A DNA stretch of 21,819 bases from the NCBI GenBank assembly GCA_937880175.1, contig CALFLO010000146.1:1-21819 (forward strand), read 5' to 3'. Under the pieces are notes generated by a model, which saw nothing but the letters and a program-made list of their open reading frames with translations, was not told the DNA's origin and made no database searches. Positions 1 through 8,267 of this stretch are shown one piece after another. The position numbers and the translations under genes are program-made. Positions within the stretch are counted from its first letter, which is position 1. Every line of letters begins with the position of its first letter. The DNA is from an uncultured Gluconobacter sp. GTDB lineage: Bacteria; Pseudomonadota; Alphaproteobacteria; Acetobacterales; Acetobacteraceae.

Positions 1-1
1 C

Positions 2-241
2 ATCCCCTTCGTCATGTCGGGCGCAATCCGTGCGCGTGCGACCAGCGCGGATGTGGCGGGCGCGGCCATCAACAGCAGCAGCAATTTCGGCATTCTTCTG
101 GGCTCCGCCATCGGCGGCCATCTTCTGAGCACGCTGGGATTTGCGGTGCTGTGCCCGGCCTCCGTCGTGATCGCACTGGGCGGCATTCTGCTGGCAGCCT
201 TCAATCCTGCGGCGTTTCCCCGTCGCCTCCAGCAGGACTGA
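2..241 (+). CDS. MFS transporter, C-terminal fragment (gene starts before the window)
   Basis: The reading frame is open from base 2 to the TGA at 239-241 and enters from outside the window, so only the last 79 codons are present. The residues hold the end of a major facilitator superfamily permease of the drug/sugar efflux (DHA1, AraJ-like) type. The stretch DVAGAAINSSSNFGILLGSA, followed by GG, resembles the conserved helix 10-11 region of that group, where an asparagine-rich turn precedes a glycine-rich helix. A last hydrophobic helix (roughly LGFAVLCPASVVIALGGILL) precedes a short basic tail. These proteins export small solutes across the inner membrane by proton antiport. The substrate cannot be told from this piece. 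The gene converges on the next one with a 19-base gap and no clear terminator. Confidence 0.75.
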   Translation: MPFVMSGAIRARATSADVAGAAINSSSNFGILLGSAIGGHLLSTLGFAVLCPASVVIALGGILLAAFNPAAFPRRLQQD

Positions 242-260
242 AAGGCTCCGGCTGATACCC

Positions 261-737
261 CTAGCCGATCATGTCCTTTTCCTTCTTTTCGCGCTCTGCC
301 CCGATGCTGAGCTTCTGGTAAATCCCCAGGGCAACGACCATGCCCGTCGCCACAACGAGAAGGGCGGCGGGGTAGAGAATATCGCCAGGTGCTTTACCAC
401 TGCGCTCGAACACGCCGACCAGCCCTTCGATGAAGACGGCGATGATGACGGTCGTCATGAACTTGGTCAGGCTGACGCGGGCTTCGGCGATGGACTGCTT
501 GCCCTTGGGCCGCAGGACTTCTTCCTCGATGAAGTATTTCGCCACGTCGAAAACAGCAATCGAGATCACGACATAGCTGATGGCCTGAAGAATTTCCTCG
601 CGCCCTTCGCTCAGGGACGCCACAAAGGCGGCCACCAGGCCAACGCCGCCCGAGAGGATCAGGAAGCTCGCCAGCAGGATCAGGAGTGCGCTGGCGCCCG
701 CAAAGGCCCAGCGGGACACGGAATGAATATTGGGCAT
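261..737 (-). CDS. Small four-helix membrane protein, possibly PsiE-like
   Basis: A protein of 158 residues if it starts at the ATG at 737, or 174 if at the ATG at 785. I prefer 737 because the extra 16 residues are polar and the first hydrophobic helix begins soon after MPNIHSVSR; neither start has a good Shine-Dalgarno. Four hydrophobic segments are visible: WAFAGASALLILLASFLIL and following residues, ISYVVISIAVFDVAKYFI, FMTTVIIAVFIEGLVGVF and ILYPAALLVVATGMVVALGI, with a charged C-terminal tail (AEREKKEKD). The topology, the DVAKYF and the helix after GDILYPAA recall the phosphate-starvation-inducible PsiE family (about 136 residues in E. coli), whose function is unknown. This is a resemblance in layout, not a secure family call. 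It lies downstream of the ACR3-type permease on the same strand with a 135-base gap, so it probably has its own promoter. Confidence 0.6.
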   Translation of the reverse strand: MPNIHSVSRWAFAGASALLILLASFLILSGGVGLVAAFVASLSEGREEILQAISYVVISIAVFDVAKYFIEEEVLRPKGKQSIAEARVSLTKFMTTVIIAVFIEGLVGVFERSGKAPGDILYPAALLVVATGMVVALGIYQKLSIGAEREKKEKDMIG

Positions 738-821
738 GATGTGTCGCTCTGCATCTAGGGAAAAACCGCAGACGGATCCGGACATTTTCAGCGACAGGGA
801 CCGTCCGCAGGACAGAATTAC

Positions 822-827
822 ATTATC
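822..827 (-). promoter_or_regulatory. Possible -10 box (GATAAT) for the small membrane protein gene
   Basis: On the minus strand the 135-base gap upstream of the small membrane protein contains GATAAT, five of six bases of the sigma70 -10 consensus. No good -35 hexamer stands 16-18 bases upstream. It is the best promoter candidate in the gap but weak evidence on its own. Confidence 0.25.
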
Positions 828-872
828 CGACCTGACGGCGCAGATGCGAGCAGGATTTTCGGACCGGGCAGA

Positions 873-1850
873 CTAGACGCGGCGGGCTCCCAGCCGGAGC
901 ATCACCCGGATGAAAATCAGTTCCGCGGCCAGTTCGACCAGCGTCTGGGTCACGATCACAGCGGGCAACAAAGGCGCAGCACCGGGCACGGCGAGCGCAA
1001 GCGGCAGCACGACCAGCGAGTTGCGCGTCGCCCCGCTGAAGGCGAGCGCCCGGCCTGCAGGCGCCTCCAGCCTGAACAGCTTCGAAATCCCCCAGCCCAG
1101 AACGGGCGCGAGGAGAGCGAAAGCCACATAAACCGGCACAACATGCGCCACGATAGCCGTCTCATGGCCCAGATGCGGGAGCATGGCCGCGATGACAATG
1201 AACAGAACGAGCGCCGTCACCGGCACCGGTAGCAACCCCAAGACTGACGCGACCCGTTCGCCCGTTGAAGCCCGCTGTGCCCAGAACTGAACCAGCCATG
1301 CCAGACAGAGCGGAATAACGATCAGCCATACAAAGGCCTGCAGGAAAGGCCCGGCCTGAACCAGCCGGGACATGCCCTCACCCAGAAAGAGACGCAGCCA
1401 GACCGGGAGCAGCACCATCTGTACCGCCAGAAGAACGGGGGTGGACGCCAGAAGGAGTGCTGAATCCGCCCGGCCCATCTGGGCGAACGTCACCACCCAG
1501 TCGATACACGGGCAAAGCAGGACCATCAGAATGCCCAGCCGGATTATGTCGTCAGCGGGCGCAAACGGGAGCAGCAGCGCCACCAGCGCGGGGACAGCCA
1601 CGAAGTTTGTAACCAGAAGGGCTGCGAGGAACCGAACCTTACCGAAAGCCTGCCGCAGTTCCGCAAGCGGGATCTGAAGGAAGGTCACGAACAGCATCAG
1701 GCCCAGCGCAGGATTGATGACCGCTTCCCATGACGCCGTTCCCGCCATCAGAAAGGCCGTTGCCCCGCCCAGAAGAACGGCGAAGAAATACAGCGCGATC
1801 TGACGCGTCTCCAGAAACTCCCGCACGGAAGCCATGCTCATGAGGGCCAC
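873..1850 (-). CDS. ACR3 / bile acid:sodium symporter superfamily permease (arsenic resistance protein type)
   Basis: A 320-325 residue integral membrane protein with about ten hydrophobic helices, the usual size and layout of the BART superfamily (COG0798-type arsenite permeases and bile acid:sodium symporters). The segment LCPCIDWVVTFAQMGRAD aligns with the conserved mid-protein Cys-containing helix of ACR3-like proteins, where a cysteine is important for arsenite transport. The later FSGATRNSLVVLPLALA matches the conserved helix 9 region (GxTRNS). Known members expel arsenite or antimonite. Here no arsR, arsC or arsH lies nearby, so the substrate is open. Three in-frame starts are close together: GTG at 1850, ATG at 1841 and ATG at 1835. 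None has a clear ribosome binding site, and the last (MASVREFLETRQ) looks most like the family N-terminus. The longest form is listed. Confidence 0.82.
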   Translation of the reverse strand: MALMSMASVREFLETRQIALYFFAVLLGGATAFLMAGTASWEAVINPALGLMLFVTFLQIPLAELRQAFGKVRFLAALLVTNFVAVPALVALLLPFAPADDIIRLGILMVLLCPCIDWVVTFAQMGRADSALLLASTPVLLAVQMVLLPVWLRLFLGEGMSRLVQAGPFLQAFVWLIVIPLCLAWLVQFWAQRASTGERVASVLGLLPVPVTALVLFIVIAAMLPHLGHETAIVAHVVPVYVAFALLAPVLGWGISKLFRLEAPAGRALAFSGATRNSLVVLPLALAVPGAAPLLPAVIVTQTLVELAAELIFIRVMLRLGARRV

Positions 1851-1943
1851 ACGCGGAGCGGGAAGAGCAGGCGCTGATTTTTCATGAAAGTCCCCGGGAA
1901 AGCGGTCGGCCGGGATAAGCCGTGTTCCGGGCCGAAAACCGCG

Positions 1944-1984
1944 CCCCGTTCCTGAAAATCTCTTGGGAGGCTTCAGGAACGGGG
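1944..1984 (-). terminator. Perfect 13-bp hairpin, probable terminator of the efflux operon
   Basis: CCCCGTTCCTGAA at 1944-1956 is the exact reverse complement of 1972-1984, with a 15-base loop that itself contains a small CTC/GAG stem. It begins 10 bases past the stop codon of the last gene of the RND operon. On the minus strand the stem is followed by CGCGGTTTTC, so the U-run is short; termination is likely but could be partial. No T-run follows on the plus strand. Confidence 0.55.
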
Positions 1985-1994
1985 TGTCAGATCA

Positions 1995-2342
1995 TCAGTC
2001 GACAGCCGGATCTTCCGGAAGCGGTTGGATCTGACGCAGCTTGCCGTAGCGGTCATAATAGAACACCGAAGTTCCACGCCGTTCGGCATAGCCGTCCGGC
2101 TGTCCGTCCTTCGTCTGGAACAGCAGCCGGAACGCATCCGGCTGCTCGATCACTTTGTCCCCTGGCGGCCGATACCGGTAGCGGCTGAAATCGGCATGGC
2201 TCTTGGGCAGCGACGAGTTGTGATACAGGTCGTGCATGCTCGGTTTCTTGGGACCGTCATCCGCATCCTGCGCCACAGCCGTGCCAAGGGCCGCGCCGGA
2301 AACGGCAAAAGCGGCCAGTACTGGGACAATCAACCTGCGCAT
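1995..2342 (-). CDS. Small secreted protein of unknown function, fourth gene of the RND operon
   Basis: A protein of 115 residues. MRRLIVPVLAAFAVSGAALG continuing to TAVA/QD is a clear Sec signal peptide with an AVA cleavage site, leaving a mature periplasmic protein of about 91 residues. The mature part is polar, with SRYRYRPPGDKVIEQPDAFR and GTSVFYYDRYGKLRQIQPLP; it has no cysteine or obvious catalytic motif, and I recognise no named family. Its ATG lies 12 bases after the outer-membrane factor stop, with GGAG seven bases upstream, so it is very probably the last gene of the efflux operon and co-regulated with it. A role near the pump (assembly, envelope) or an independent one cannot be separated by sequence. 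The hairpin just downstream marks the end of the transcript. Confidence 0.75.
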   Translation of the reverse strand: MRRLIVPVLAAFAVSGAALGTAVAQDADDGPKKPSMHDLYHNSSLPKSHADFSRYRYRPPGDKVIEQPDAFRLLFQTKDGQPDGYAERRGTSVFYYDRYGKLRQIQPLPEDPAVD

Positions 2343-2354
2343 GAGGCTCTCCGG

Positions 2355-3821
2355 TCAGTGCGTTTGTGGGGGCACCTTAGGCGAAACCGTCTTCTGGCTC
2401 CACCCACCACCGAGCGCGCGATACAATGTCACAAGATTCTGGAACCGCGCGGCCTTCACCGTGATCGCGTTCTGCTGCGCCTGAAACAGCGTGCGCTGCT
2501 GCGTCAGGGTCGTCAGGTAGCTGTCGATCCCGGCATGGTACCGCATGTTGGCCAGATCGAACGCCTTCTGGGACTGCTCGACCAGCGCCCCCATGTGGCG
2601 GTCCTGCGCCGTATAGGTCTCCCGCGCCGTCAGGGCGTCGGACACCTCGCGGAACGCCGTCTGCACGGCCTTCTCGTACTGCGCGGCATATTGCAGCTTC
2701 TGCCCCTTCGCCATCATGAGGTTGCCCTCGCTCTGACCCCAGGTGAAGATCGGCAGCGTGATCGACGGCGAGACCGTCCATGTTTCCGCGCCCGGCGTGA
2801 AGAGCTTGCGGAACTGGAGCGAACTCGTGCCTTCCGACGCCGTCAGCGTGACTTTCGGGAAGAACGCCGCACGCGCCGCGCCGACATTCGCATTCGCACC
2901 GATCAGCGTATGCTCGGCGGCGCGGATATCCGGACGCTGCGCCAGAAGATCGGACGGCAGGCCCTCGGGCAGATCGCTGATCATGGTCTGCGCGCCGAAC
3001 GGTGCGGGATCGGGCAGCGTCGCCGGAAGAGGCGTTCCCACCAGAAGCTGCAAGGCGTGTTCGTCATCCGCGACCGCACGTAGGTACTGCGCCTCGTAAG
3101 CCGAAGCCTGCTCCACCTGCGTCTTGACCTGCGCCAGCGTCAGCGCATCCGCCTCCCCGTTGTCATACGCAAGCTGCGTCAGACGGAGCGTGTCGTTTTC
3201 GGATTTTAGCGTATCGCGCGTCACCCGAAGCTCTTCACGGTCCGCGAGCCACTGGATGTAAGTCGTGCCGATCTGCGACACCGTCGTGAGCAGAACATTG
3301 CGCGTGTTCTCAACGCTGTTGAGGACAGTCTCTTTCTGCTGCTGCGTCAGATTGCGGATACGCCCCCACAGATCGACCTCGTAGGACGAAAACCCGATGG
3401 ACGTCTGATACAGACGCAGCGTGGACACGTTCGTGCCCAGACCTGGTGCGAACGAGAAACCCGCCGTATCGGACGGGCCGAGGAACATGCCCTGCCCGCC
3501 GCTCGAAATGATCGGGAACAGGGACGCGTTCTGGATTTCATACTGCCCGCGCGAGACCGTGACGGCCGCAGCCTGCGCTGCAAGGTCACGGTTGTTGCGA
3601 AGGGCAAGCTGCACCAGCGCCTTCAGACGCGGATCGGTATAGAAATCCTCCCAGCCCAGATCGGCCACCTTGGCCGCGGACGCTACGTTCTTCGCGCCCG
3701 TATCGGCAGGATAGCTGTTCTGTGTGGCCTGGGTCGGCTGATGGTAGGTCGGGGCCATGTTGCAGCCCGACACCAGAAGCAGACCGGGAAACCCGAGAGT
3801 AAGTCCGAGACGGGCCTTCAT
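2355..3821 (-). CDS. RND efflux system outer-membrane lipoprotein, NodT/OprM family
   Basis: A 488-residue TolC-like outer-membrane factor. The N-terminus carries a lipoprotein signal with lipobox LVSGC (acylated Cys20). Two tandem OEP repeats follow, as usual for the family (450-500 residues). Typical motifs are YEVDLWGRIRN in the first repeat, DALTLAQVKTQVEQA, and LLAQRPDIRAAE...GANANVGAARAAFFPKVTL at the start of the second. It forms the outer-membrane channel and periplasmic tunnel that receives substrates from the RND pump. Its ATG overlaps the pump stop codon in an ATGA tetranucleotide (3818-3821), which points to translational coupling. The C-terminus ends in a short polar tail (VPPQTH). 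The assignment as outer-membrane partner of the two genes upstream is secure; the substrate range is not predictable. Confidence 0.93.
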   Translation of the reverse strand: MKARLGLTLGFPGLLLVSGCNMAPTYHQPTQATQNSYPADTGAKNVASAAKVADLGWEDFYTDPRLKALVQLALRNNRDLAAQAAAVTVSRGQYEIQNASLFPIISSGGQGMFLGPSDTAGFSFAPGLGTNVSTLRLYQTSIGFSSYEVDLWGRIRNLTQQQKETVLNSVENTRNVLLTTVSQIGTTYIQWLADREELRVTRDTLKSENDTLRLTQLAYDNGEADALTLAQVKTQVEQASAYEAQYLRAVADDEHALQLLVGTPLPATLPDPAPFGAQTMISDLPEGLPSDLLAQRPDIRAAEHTLIGANANVGAARAAFFPKVTLTASEGTSSLQFRKLFTPGAETWTVSPSITLPIFTWGQSEGNLMMAKGQKLQYAAQYEKAVQTAFREVSDALTARETYTAQDRHMGALVEQSQKAFDLANMRYHAGIDSYLTTLTQQRTLFQAQQNAITVKAARFQNLVTLYRALGGGWSQKTVSPKVPPQTH

Positions 3822-6800
3822 GCGCCGTGCTCCCCTTCGGCGACAGGCGCCGCCTTGTTGTCCAGATGGGCGTACGGGTCCTTGCGGTCACGGGCACGCG
3901 TGACACGGAACAGGCGCAGCACCACCACGAAGAAGACCGGCACGAAGTAGATCGCCAGCAGCGTCGCGGACACCATGCCGCCCACGACGCAGGTGCCGAT
4001 GGCCACACGCGCCGCCGATCCCGCACCCGTCGCAATCGCGAGCGGGAACACACCGCAGACGAAGGCGATCGACGTCATGAGGATCGGACGCAGACGCTCG
4101 CGACCGGCCTCCAGAACCGAATCTTCAAGGCTTTCGCCGCTTTCAAAGAAGGCCTTGGCGAATTCCACGATCAGGATCGCGTTCTTCACCGACAGACCCA
4201 CCGTCGTCAGCAGACCCACCTGAAAATAGACGTCGTTGGACAGCCCACGCCCCAGCGTTGCTGCAATAGCCCCCAGCACGCCCAGAGGCAGAACCAGCAG
4301 CACCGCGAACGGAACGGCCCAGCTTTCATAAAGCGCGGCCAGACAGAACATGATCACGACCACGGCCAGCCCATAGAGCGGTGCGGTCGAGCCACCCGAA
4401 GCAAGCTGCTCGAACGACAGACCCGTCCACTCATAACCAATGCCGCGCGGCAGCTTGGCCAGAAGCTTCTCCATTTCCGCCATGGCCTGTCCCGAGCTTG
4501 CGCCCACAGCCGGCTGACCCTGGATTTCGTATGAGTTCAGACCGTTATAGTCCTCGACCTTCTGCGGACCATTGACCCAGTGTCCGGAGGCGAAGGCATT
4601 GAACGGCACCATCGTCCCGATCGCATTGCGGACATACCAGCGGTTCAGATCCTCCGGCGTCATGCGCGCCCAGGGCTCGCCCTGGATATAGACCTGCTTG
4701 ACGCGGTCATTGCGCATGAACTGGTTGACGTAGATGGAGCCCAGAGCGCCTTCGAGCGTCGTGTTGATGTCCGTATTGGTCAGCCCCAGCGCATTGGCGC
4801 GCTCGCGGTTGATGTCCAGACTGAACTGCGGCGCATCTTCCATGCCCAGCGGTCGCACGGCCATCAGAACCGGATTCTTGGCCGCTTCACGCAGGATCTG
4901 GTTTCGCGCGGCCAGCAGGGCGTCATGACCCAGATGCCCGGTGTCTTCCAGTTCCAGATCGAAGCCGGTCGCATTGCCCAGCTCCATCACGGCCGGCGGA
5001 TTGACGGCGAAGATCTGCGCTTCCGGATCCATCCAGAAATGCATCATGATCTCGCGCGACACCGTCATGGTCGTATGTTTCGAGCCTGGACGCTGATCCC
5101 ACGGCTTCATCCGGATGAAGAACGCACCCGCACTCTGCCCCTGACCCGCGAAGCTGAAGCCCGTCATGGTGAAGACGGATTCAACATACTGGCCATAGGT
5201 CTTGAGAACATAGTCGGTGATCTTGCGGTTCACGGCCGCCGTCTGCGCCTCGGTCGCACCGTTGCGCATCGTGACCTGACCGAAAATGATCCCCTGATCC
5301 TCATCCGGCAGGAACCCGCCCGGAACCCGCATGAACAGGAACCCGACCAGCGCCGTCAGCAGAACGAACCCGAGCATGCTGACGACCGGAACGCGGATCA
5401 GCCACTTCACGCCACCGACATACCCGTTGGTCAGACGATCGAACATCCGGTTGAACCAGGCCGCCGGACCATGATCGCTGCCCTTGTGCGTCGGCTTGAG
5501 CATGGACGCACAAAGCGCGGGCGTCATGACCATCGCCACCAGAACCGACAGCCACATGGCCGCAACGATCGTGATGGAGAACTGGCGATAGATCACACCT
5601 GTCGAACCACCGAACGCTGCCATCGGCAGGAACACCGCCGTCAGCACCAGCACGATGCCTACAAGCGCGCCCGAGATCTCGTCCATGGAGACGCGGGCCG
5701 CTTCCTTGGGAGACAGCCCCTTCTCCGTCATGACACGTTCGACGTTCTCGACCACCACGATCGCATCATCGACCAGCAGACCGACCGCAAGAACCATGGC
5801 CAGCATGGTCAGCGTATTGATGCTGTAGCCCAGGATGGACATCAGCCCGAACGTCCCCAGCAGCACCACCGGCACCGCGATCGTCGGGATCAGCGTCGCA
5901 CGGAAGTTCTGCAGGAAGATCAGCATCACGATGAACACGAGGACGATGGCTTCGACCAGCGTCTGGATGACTTCATGAATGGACAGGGTGATGAACGGCT
6001 CGGTATCCAGCGGATAGACGAGCTTCAGACCCTGCGGGAAATACCGGCTGAGCTCATTCAGACGTGTGCGGACAGCGGCTTCGGTCGTCAGCTGGTTCGC
6101 ACCCGGCGCCAGCTTGAGCGCCATCGCGGCGGCCGGATGGTTGTTATAGACCGACCCCAGCGCATAGCTCTGCGCACCAAGTTCAACCCGCGCCACATCC
6201 TTCAGGCGCACCTGACTGCCATCCTGCTGCACCTTGAGCAGGATTTCCTTGAACTGGTCCGGCGTGCTCAGACGCGTCGGGCCAATGATCGTGGCATCAA
6301 AACCGATGCCCTTCTTGGCCGGCAGACCGCCGAGTTCACCCGACGAAACCTGAATGTTCTGTGCGGAAATCGCCGCCTGCACATCCCCGACCGTCAGGCC
6401 GAAATTGTACAGCTTCGACGGATCCAGCCAGACGCGCATCGCATATTCGGAGCCGAACAGTGTATGATCGCCCACACCCGACACACGCGACAGCGGATCG
6501 GAAATGTTGGACGCCACATAATCCGCAATGTCCTGCCCGGACATGCTGCCGTCTTCGGAAATGAAGGCCAGAACCATCATGAAGTTCTTGGTGGCCTTCG
6601 TGATGCTCAGACCCTGAGCCGTCACTTCTGCAGGCAGGCGCGGTTGGGCCAGCTGGAGCTTGTTCTGAACCTGAACCTGCGCGATGTCAGGGTTCGTACC
6701 CTGCTCGAACGTCAGGTCGATCTCCATCTGTCCACTCGCATAGGACGAGGCTGACAGATATTCGAGATGATCCAGACCATACATCTGCTGAAGGATCGGG

Positions 6801-6994
6801 CGGACAACCGTGTTGTTCACCGTCTCGGCAGATGCGCCCGGATACATGACCGAAATGGCGATCTGCGGGGGCGCGATGTTCGGATACTGCGCAATCGGCA
6901 TGCGCGTGATCGCAACAGCACCGACGAGCATGATGATCAGACCGATGACCCATGCAAAGATGGGCCGGTCAATAAAGAAGCGGGACAGTGACAT
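3818..6994 (-). CDS. RND multidrug efflux pump, AcrB/HAE1 family
   Basis: A 1058-residue inner-membrane proton/drug antiporter, full length for the hydrophobe/amphiphile efflux-1 family (E. coli AcrB has 1049). It begins MSLSRFFIDRPIFAWVIGL, the hallmark N-terminal helix. The proton-relay residues are present: the Asp pair in AVGLLVDDAIVVVENVERVM (D409/D410) in helix 4 and Lys in SVKNAILIVEFAKAF (K937) in helix 10. The porter-domain motif near residue 45 (YPGASAETVNNTVVRPI) is also intact. It takes amphiphilic compounds from the periplasm and membrane and passes them to the outer-membrane factor. It starts 6 bases after the adaptor stop codon with GGAG upstream and overlaps the next gene by four bases. 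No frame disruption is seen. Substrates may include drugs, solvents, acids or phenolics; the sequence does not say which. Confidence 0.95.
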   Translation of the reverse strand: MSLSRFFIDRPIFAWVIGLIIMLVGAVAITRMPIAQYPNIAPPQIAISVMYPGASAETVNNTVVRPILQQMYGLDHLEYLSASSYASGQMEIDLTFEQGTNPDIAQVQVQNKLQLAQPRLPAEVTAQGLSITKATKNFMMVLAFISEDGSMSGQDIADYVASNISDPLSRVSGVGDHTLFGSEYAMRVWLDPSKLYNFGLTVGDVQAAISAQNIQVSSGELGGLPAKKGIGFDATIIGPTRLSTPDQFKEILLKVQQDGSQVRLKDVARVELGAQSYALGSVYNNHPAAAMALKLAPGANQLTTEAAVRTRLNELSRYFPQGLKLVYPLDTEPFITLSIHEVIQTLVEAIVLVFIVMLIFLQNFRATLIPTIAVPVVLLGTFGLMSILGYSINTLTMLAMVLAVGLLVDDAIVVVENVERVMTEKGLSPKEAARVSMDEISGALVGIVLVLTAVFLPMAAFGGSTGVIYRQFSITIVAAMWLSVLVAMVMTPALCASMLKPTHKGSDHGPAAWFNRMFDRLTNGYVGGVKWLIRVPVVSMLGFVLLTALVGFLFMRVPGGFLPDEDQGIIFGQVTMRNGATEAQTAAVNRKITDYVLKTYGQYVESVFTMTGFSFAGQGQSAGAFFIRMKPWDQRPGSKHTTMTVSREIMMHFWMDPEAQIFAVNPPAVMELGNATGFDLELEDTGHLGHDALLAARNQILREAAKNPVLMAVRPLGMEDAPQFSLDINRERANALGLTNTDINTTLEGALGSIYVNQFMRNDRVKQVYIQGEPWARMTPEDLNRWYVRNAIGTMVPFNAFASGHWVNGPQKVEDYNGLNSYEIQGQPAVGASSGQAMAEMEKLLAKLPRGIGYEWTGLSFEQLASGGSTAPLYGLAVVVIMFCLAALYESWAVPFAVLLVLPLGVLGAIAATLGRGLSNDVYFQVGLLTTVGLSVKNAILIVEFAKAFFESGESLEDSVLEAGRERLRPILMTSIAFVCGVFPLAIATGAGSAARVAIGTCVVGGMVSATLLAIYFVPVFFVVVLRLFRVTRARDRKDPYAHLDNKAAPVAEGEHGA

Positions 6995-7000
6995 GCGGGG

Positions 7001-8215
7001 TTACTCCGCCTTTCCCGCAGGGGCGTCGGCAGGGACGTCGTGCGGCATCACCTTCGCGCCTGGCATAACTTTCTGCAGTCCGCTCACGATCACCCTGTCG
7101 CCGACCTTCAGGCCCTCAGAAACCAGCCAGGAATCACCAACCGTTCGCGAGACCTGAATGGAACGCTGGCCGACCTTGTTCTCGCCGTCCACGATCATGA
7201 CGTAAGGATTGCCCTTGGCATCCCGGGCAACCGCGACCTGCGGCACCAGCAGACCATTCGGGTCAATGCCTTCCTGAATATGCGCGTGCACGAACATGCC
7301 CGGCAGAAGCAGATGATCGGGGTTCGGGAAAACCGCCCGCATGACGAGCGTTCCGGTCGACGGATCAACCGTGACTTCGGAAAGCTGGAGCTTGCCGCGT
7401 GCCGGATAATCGGAGCTGTCTTCCAGCTTCAGGCTAACCGCAGCCGCATCCGAACCACTCCGCTCGACCTGCCCGTTCGCCAGTTCACGCTTGAGACGCA
7501 GCATGTCGGAGGCGGCCAGATTGACGTCCACATAAATCGGATCAAGCCGCGTCACGACAGCGATCGGCTGGGTCTGACCCGCCGTCAGCAGCGCACCCGG
7601 CGTATACAGCGTACGGCCGATCCGACCGGTGATCGGCGCGCGGACATGCGTGTAGTTCAGGTTGACTGCCGCGGCTTCCACGGCGGCCTTCGCCTGCGCC
7701 ACCTGAGCTTCGGCCTCACGAGCTGTCGCGAGCGTATTGTCGAAATCCTGTGAACTCACGGCATGAGCAGCCACCAGCGGACGATACCGCTTCAGCTGAC
7801 CATCCGCCCGCGAGGCCGCGGCCTGAGCATTCAGAAGCTGCGCCTTCGCCTGATCGTAAGCCGCCTGATAGGGCGCGATATAGATCTGGAAGAGCTGCTG
7901 CCCGACCTTGACGTCTGCACCCTGCTCGAAATCACGCGAGACAATGACACCATTCACCTGCGGCCGGATCTGCGCCTGCTCATAGGCATCCGTCCGCCCC
8001 GGAAGGGACGTCTCAAGCGTGACGGGCTGCGTCTTCAGCGTCACCACATCGACAGGTTGGGGCGGCATCTGCGGAGGGGGAGCTTTTTTCTGACATCCCG
8101 CCACCAGCAGCGGGAGTGCCAGAAGCGGCACCAGAAAAGTACCCTTCCCGCCCCACGGGCCAACCGGCGACAGGGCGGCAGAAGAATTCAAAGACATTTT
8201 CTGAAAAGAAGGCAT
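7001..8215 (-). CDS. RND efflux periplasmic adaptor (AcrA/MexA family) lipoprotein
   Basis: A protein of 404 residues, the usual size for membrane fusion proteins. A lipobox LVAGC (Cys41) anchors it to the inner membrane, following a rather long, polar N-terminus before the hydrophobic core. PVDVVTLKTQPVTLETSLPG begins the barrel and lipoyl half; the alpha-hairpin runs from about residue 115 to 185 (Ala/Gln/Arg-rich, with AAHAVSSQDFDNTLATAREA); then come the second lipoyl half (YTHVRAPITGRIG) and the beta-barrel and membrane-proximal domains to GDRVIVSGLQKVMPGAKV. It bridges pump and outer-membrane factor. A second ATG lies at 8197 (giving Cys35) and would suit a lipoprotein signal better. 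Neither ATG has a strong Shine-Dalgarno; AGGATAG precedes the first by about ten bases. It is the first gene of the four-gene operon and diverges from the TetR-type regulator. Confidence 0.93.
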   Translation of the reverse strand: MPSFQKMSLNSSAALSPVGPWGGKGTFLVPLLALPLLVAGCQKKAPPPQMPPQPVDVVTLKTQPVTLETSLPGRTDAYEQAQIRPQVNGVIVSRDFEQGADVKVGQQLFQIYIAPYQAAYDQAKAQLLNAQAAASRADGQLKRYRPLVAAHAVSSQDFDNTLATAREAEAQVAQAKAAVEAAAVNLNYTHVRAPITGRIGRTLYTPGALLTAGQTQPIAVVTRLDPIYVDVNLAASDMLRLKRELANGQVERSGSDAAAVSLKLEDSSDYPARGKLQLSEVTVDPSTGTLVMRAVFPNPDHLLLPGMFVHAHIQEGIDPNGLLVPQVAVARDAKGNPYVMIVDGENKVGQRSIQVSRTVGDSWLVSEGLKVGDRVIVSGLQKVMPGAKVMPHDVPADAPAGKAE

Positions 8216-8234
8216 GATACGGCCGCTATCCTGT

Positions 8235-8263
8235 GATACAGAAACCCGCTAGTTTCCTGCGAA
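8235..8263 (-). promoter_or_regulatory. Probable promoter of the RND operon, with an operator in its spacer
   Basis: On the minus strand TTCGCA (8258-8263, four of six matches to the -35 consensus) and TGTATC (8235-8240, three of six) are separated by exactly 17 bases, and those 17 bases are the left operator arm (8241-8257). Transcription would start near 8228. A repressor bound to the palindrome would block this promoter directly. The hexamers are weak individually; the spacing and operator placement are the main support. Confidence 0.45.
8241..8256. promoter_or_regulatory. TetR-type operator, left copy (GAAAC-N6-GTTTC)
   Basis: A 16-bp palindrome with half sites GAAAC and GTTTC around CCGCTA, in the gap between the divergent regulator and efflux operon. 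TetR-family dimers typically bind palindromes of this size next to their own gene. It is repeated in inverted orientation at 8268-8283. It sits between the candidate -35 and -10 of the efflux operon. Confidence 0.7.
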
Positions 8264-8267
8264 GACG

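Noticed and set aside
1880..1889. The 10-bp palindrome TTTCATGAAA upstream of the ACR3-type permease
   Set aside because: Short enough to occur by chance, no neighbouring regulator gene, and no promoter hexamers could be placed around it.
2025..3083. A 352-codon open frame opposite the outer-membrane lipoprotein and small secreted protein genes
   Set aside because: It crosses a gene boundary on the opposite strand and encodes an Arg-rich product without motifs.
4580..6754. A 724-codon open frame on the plus strand, opposite the RND pump gene
   Set aside because: It is entirely antisense to an intact AcrB-family gene and its product is Arg/His/Gln/Asp-rich without any motif, as expected from the complement of a gene with strong third-position G/C bias.
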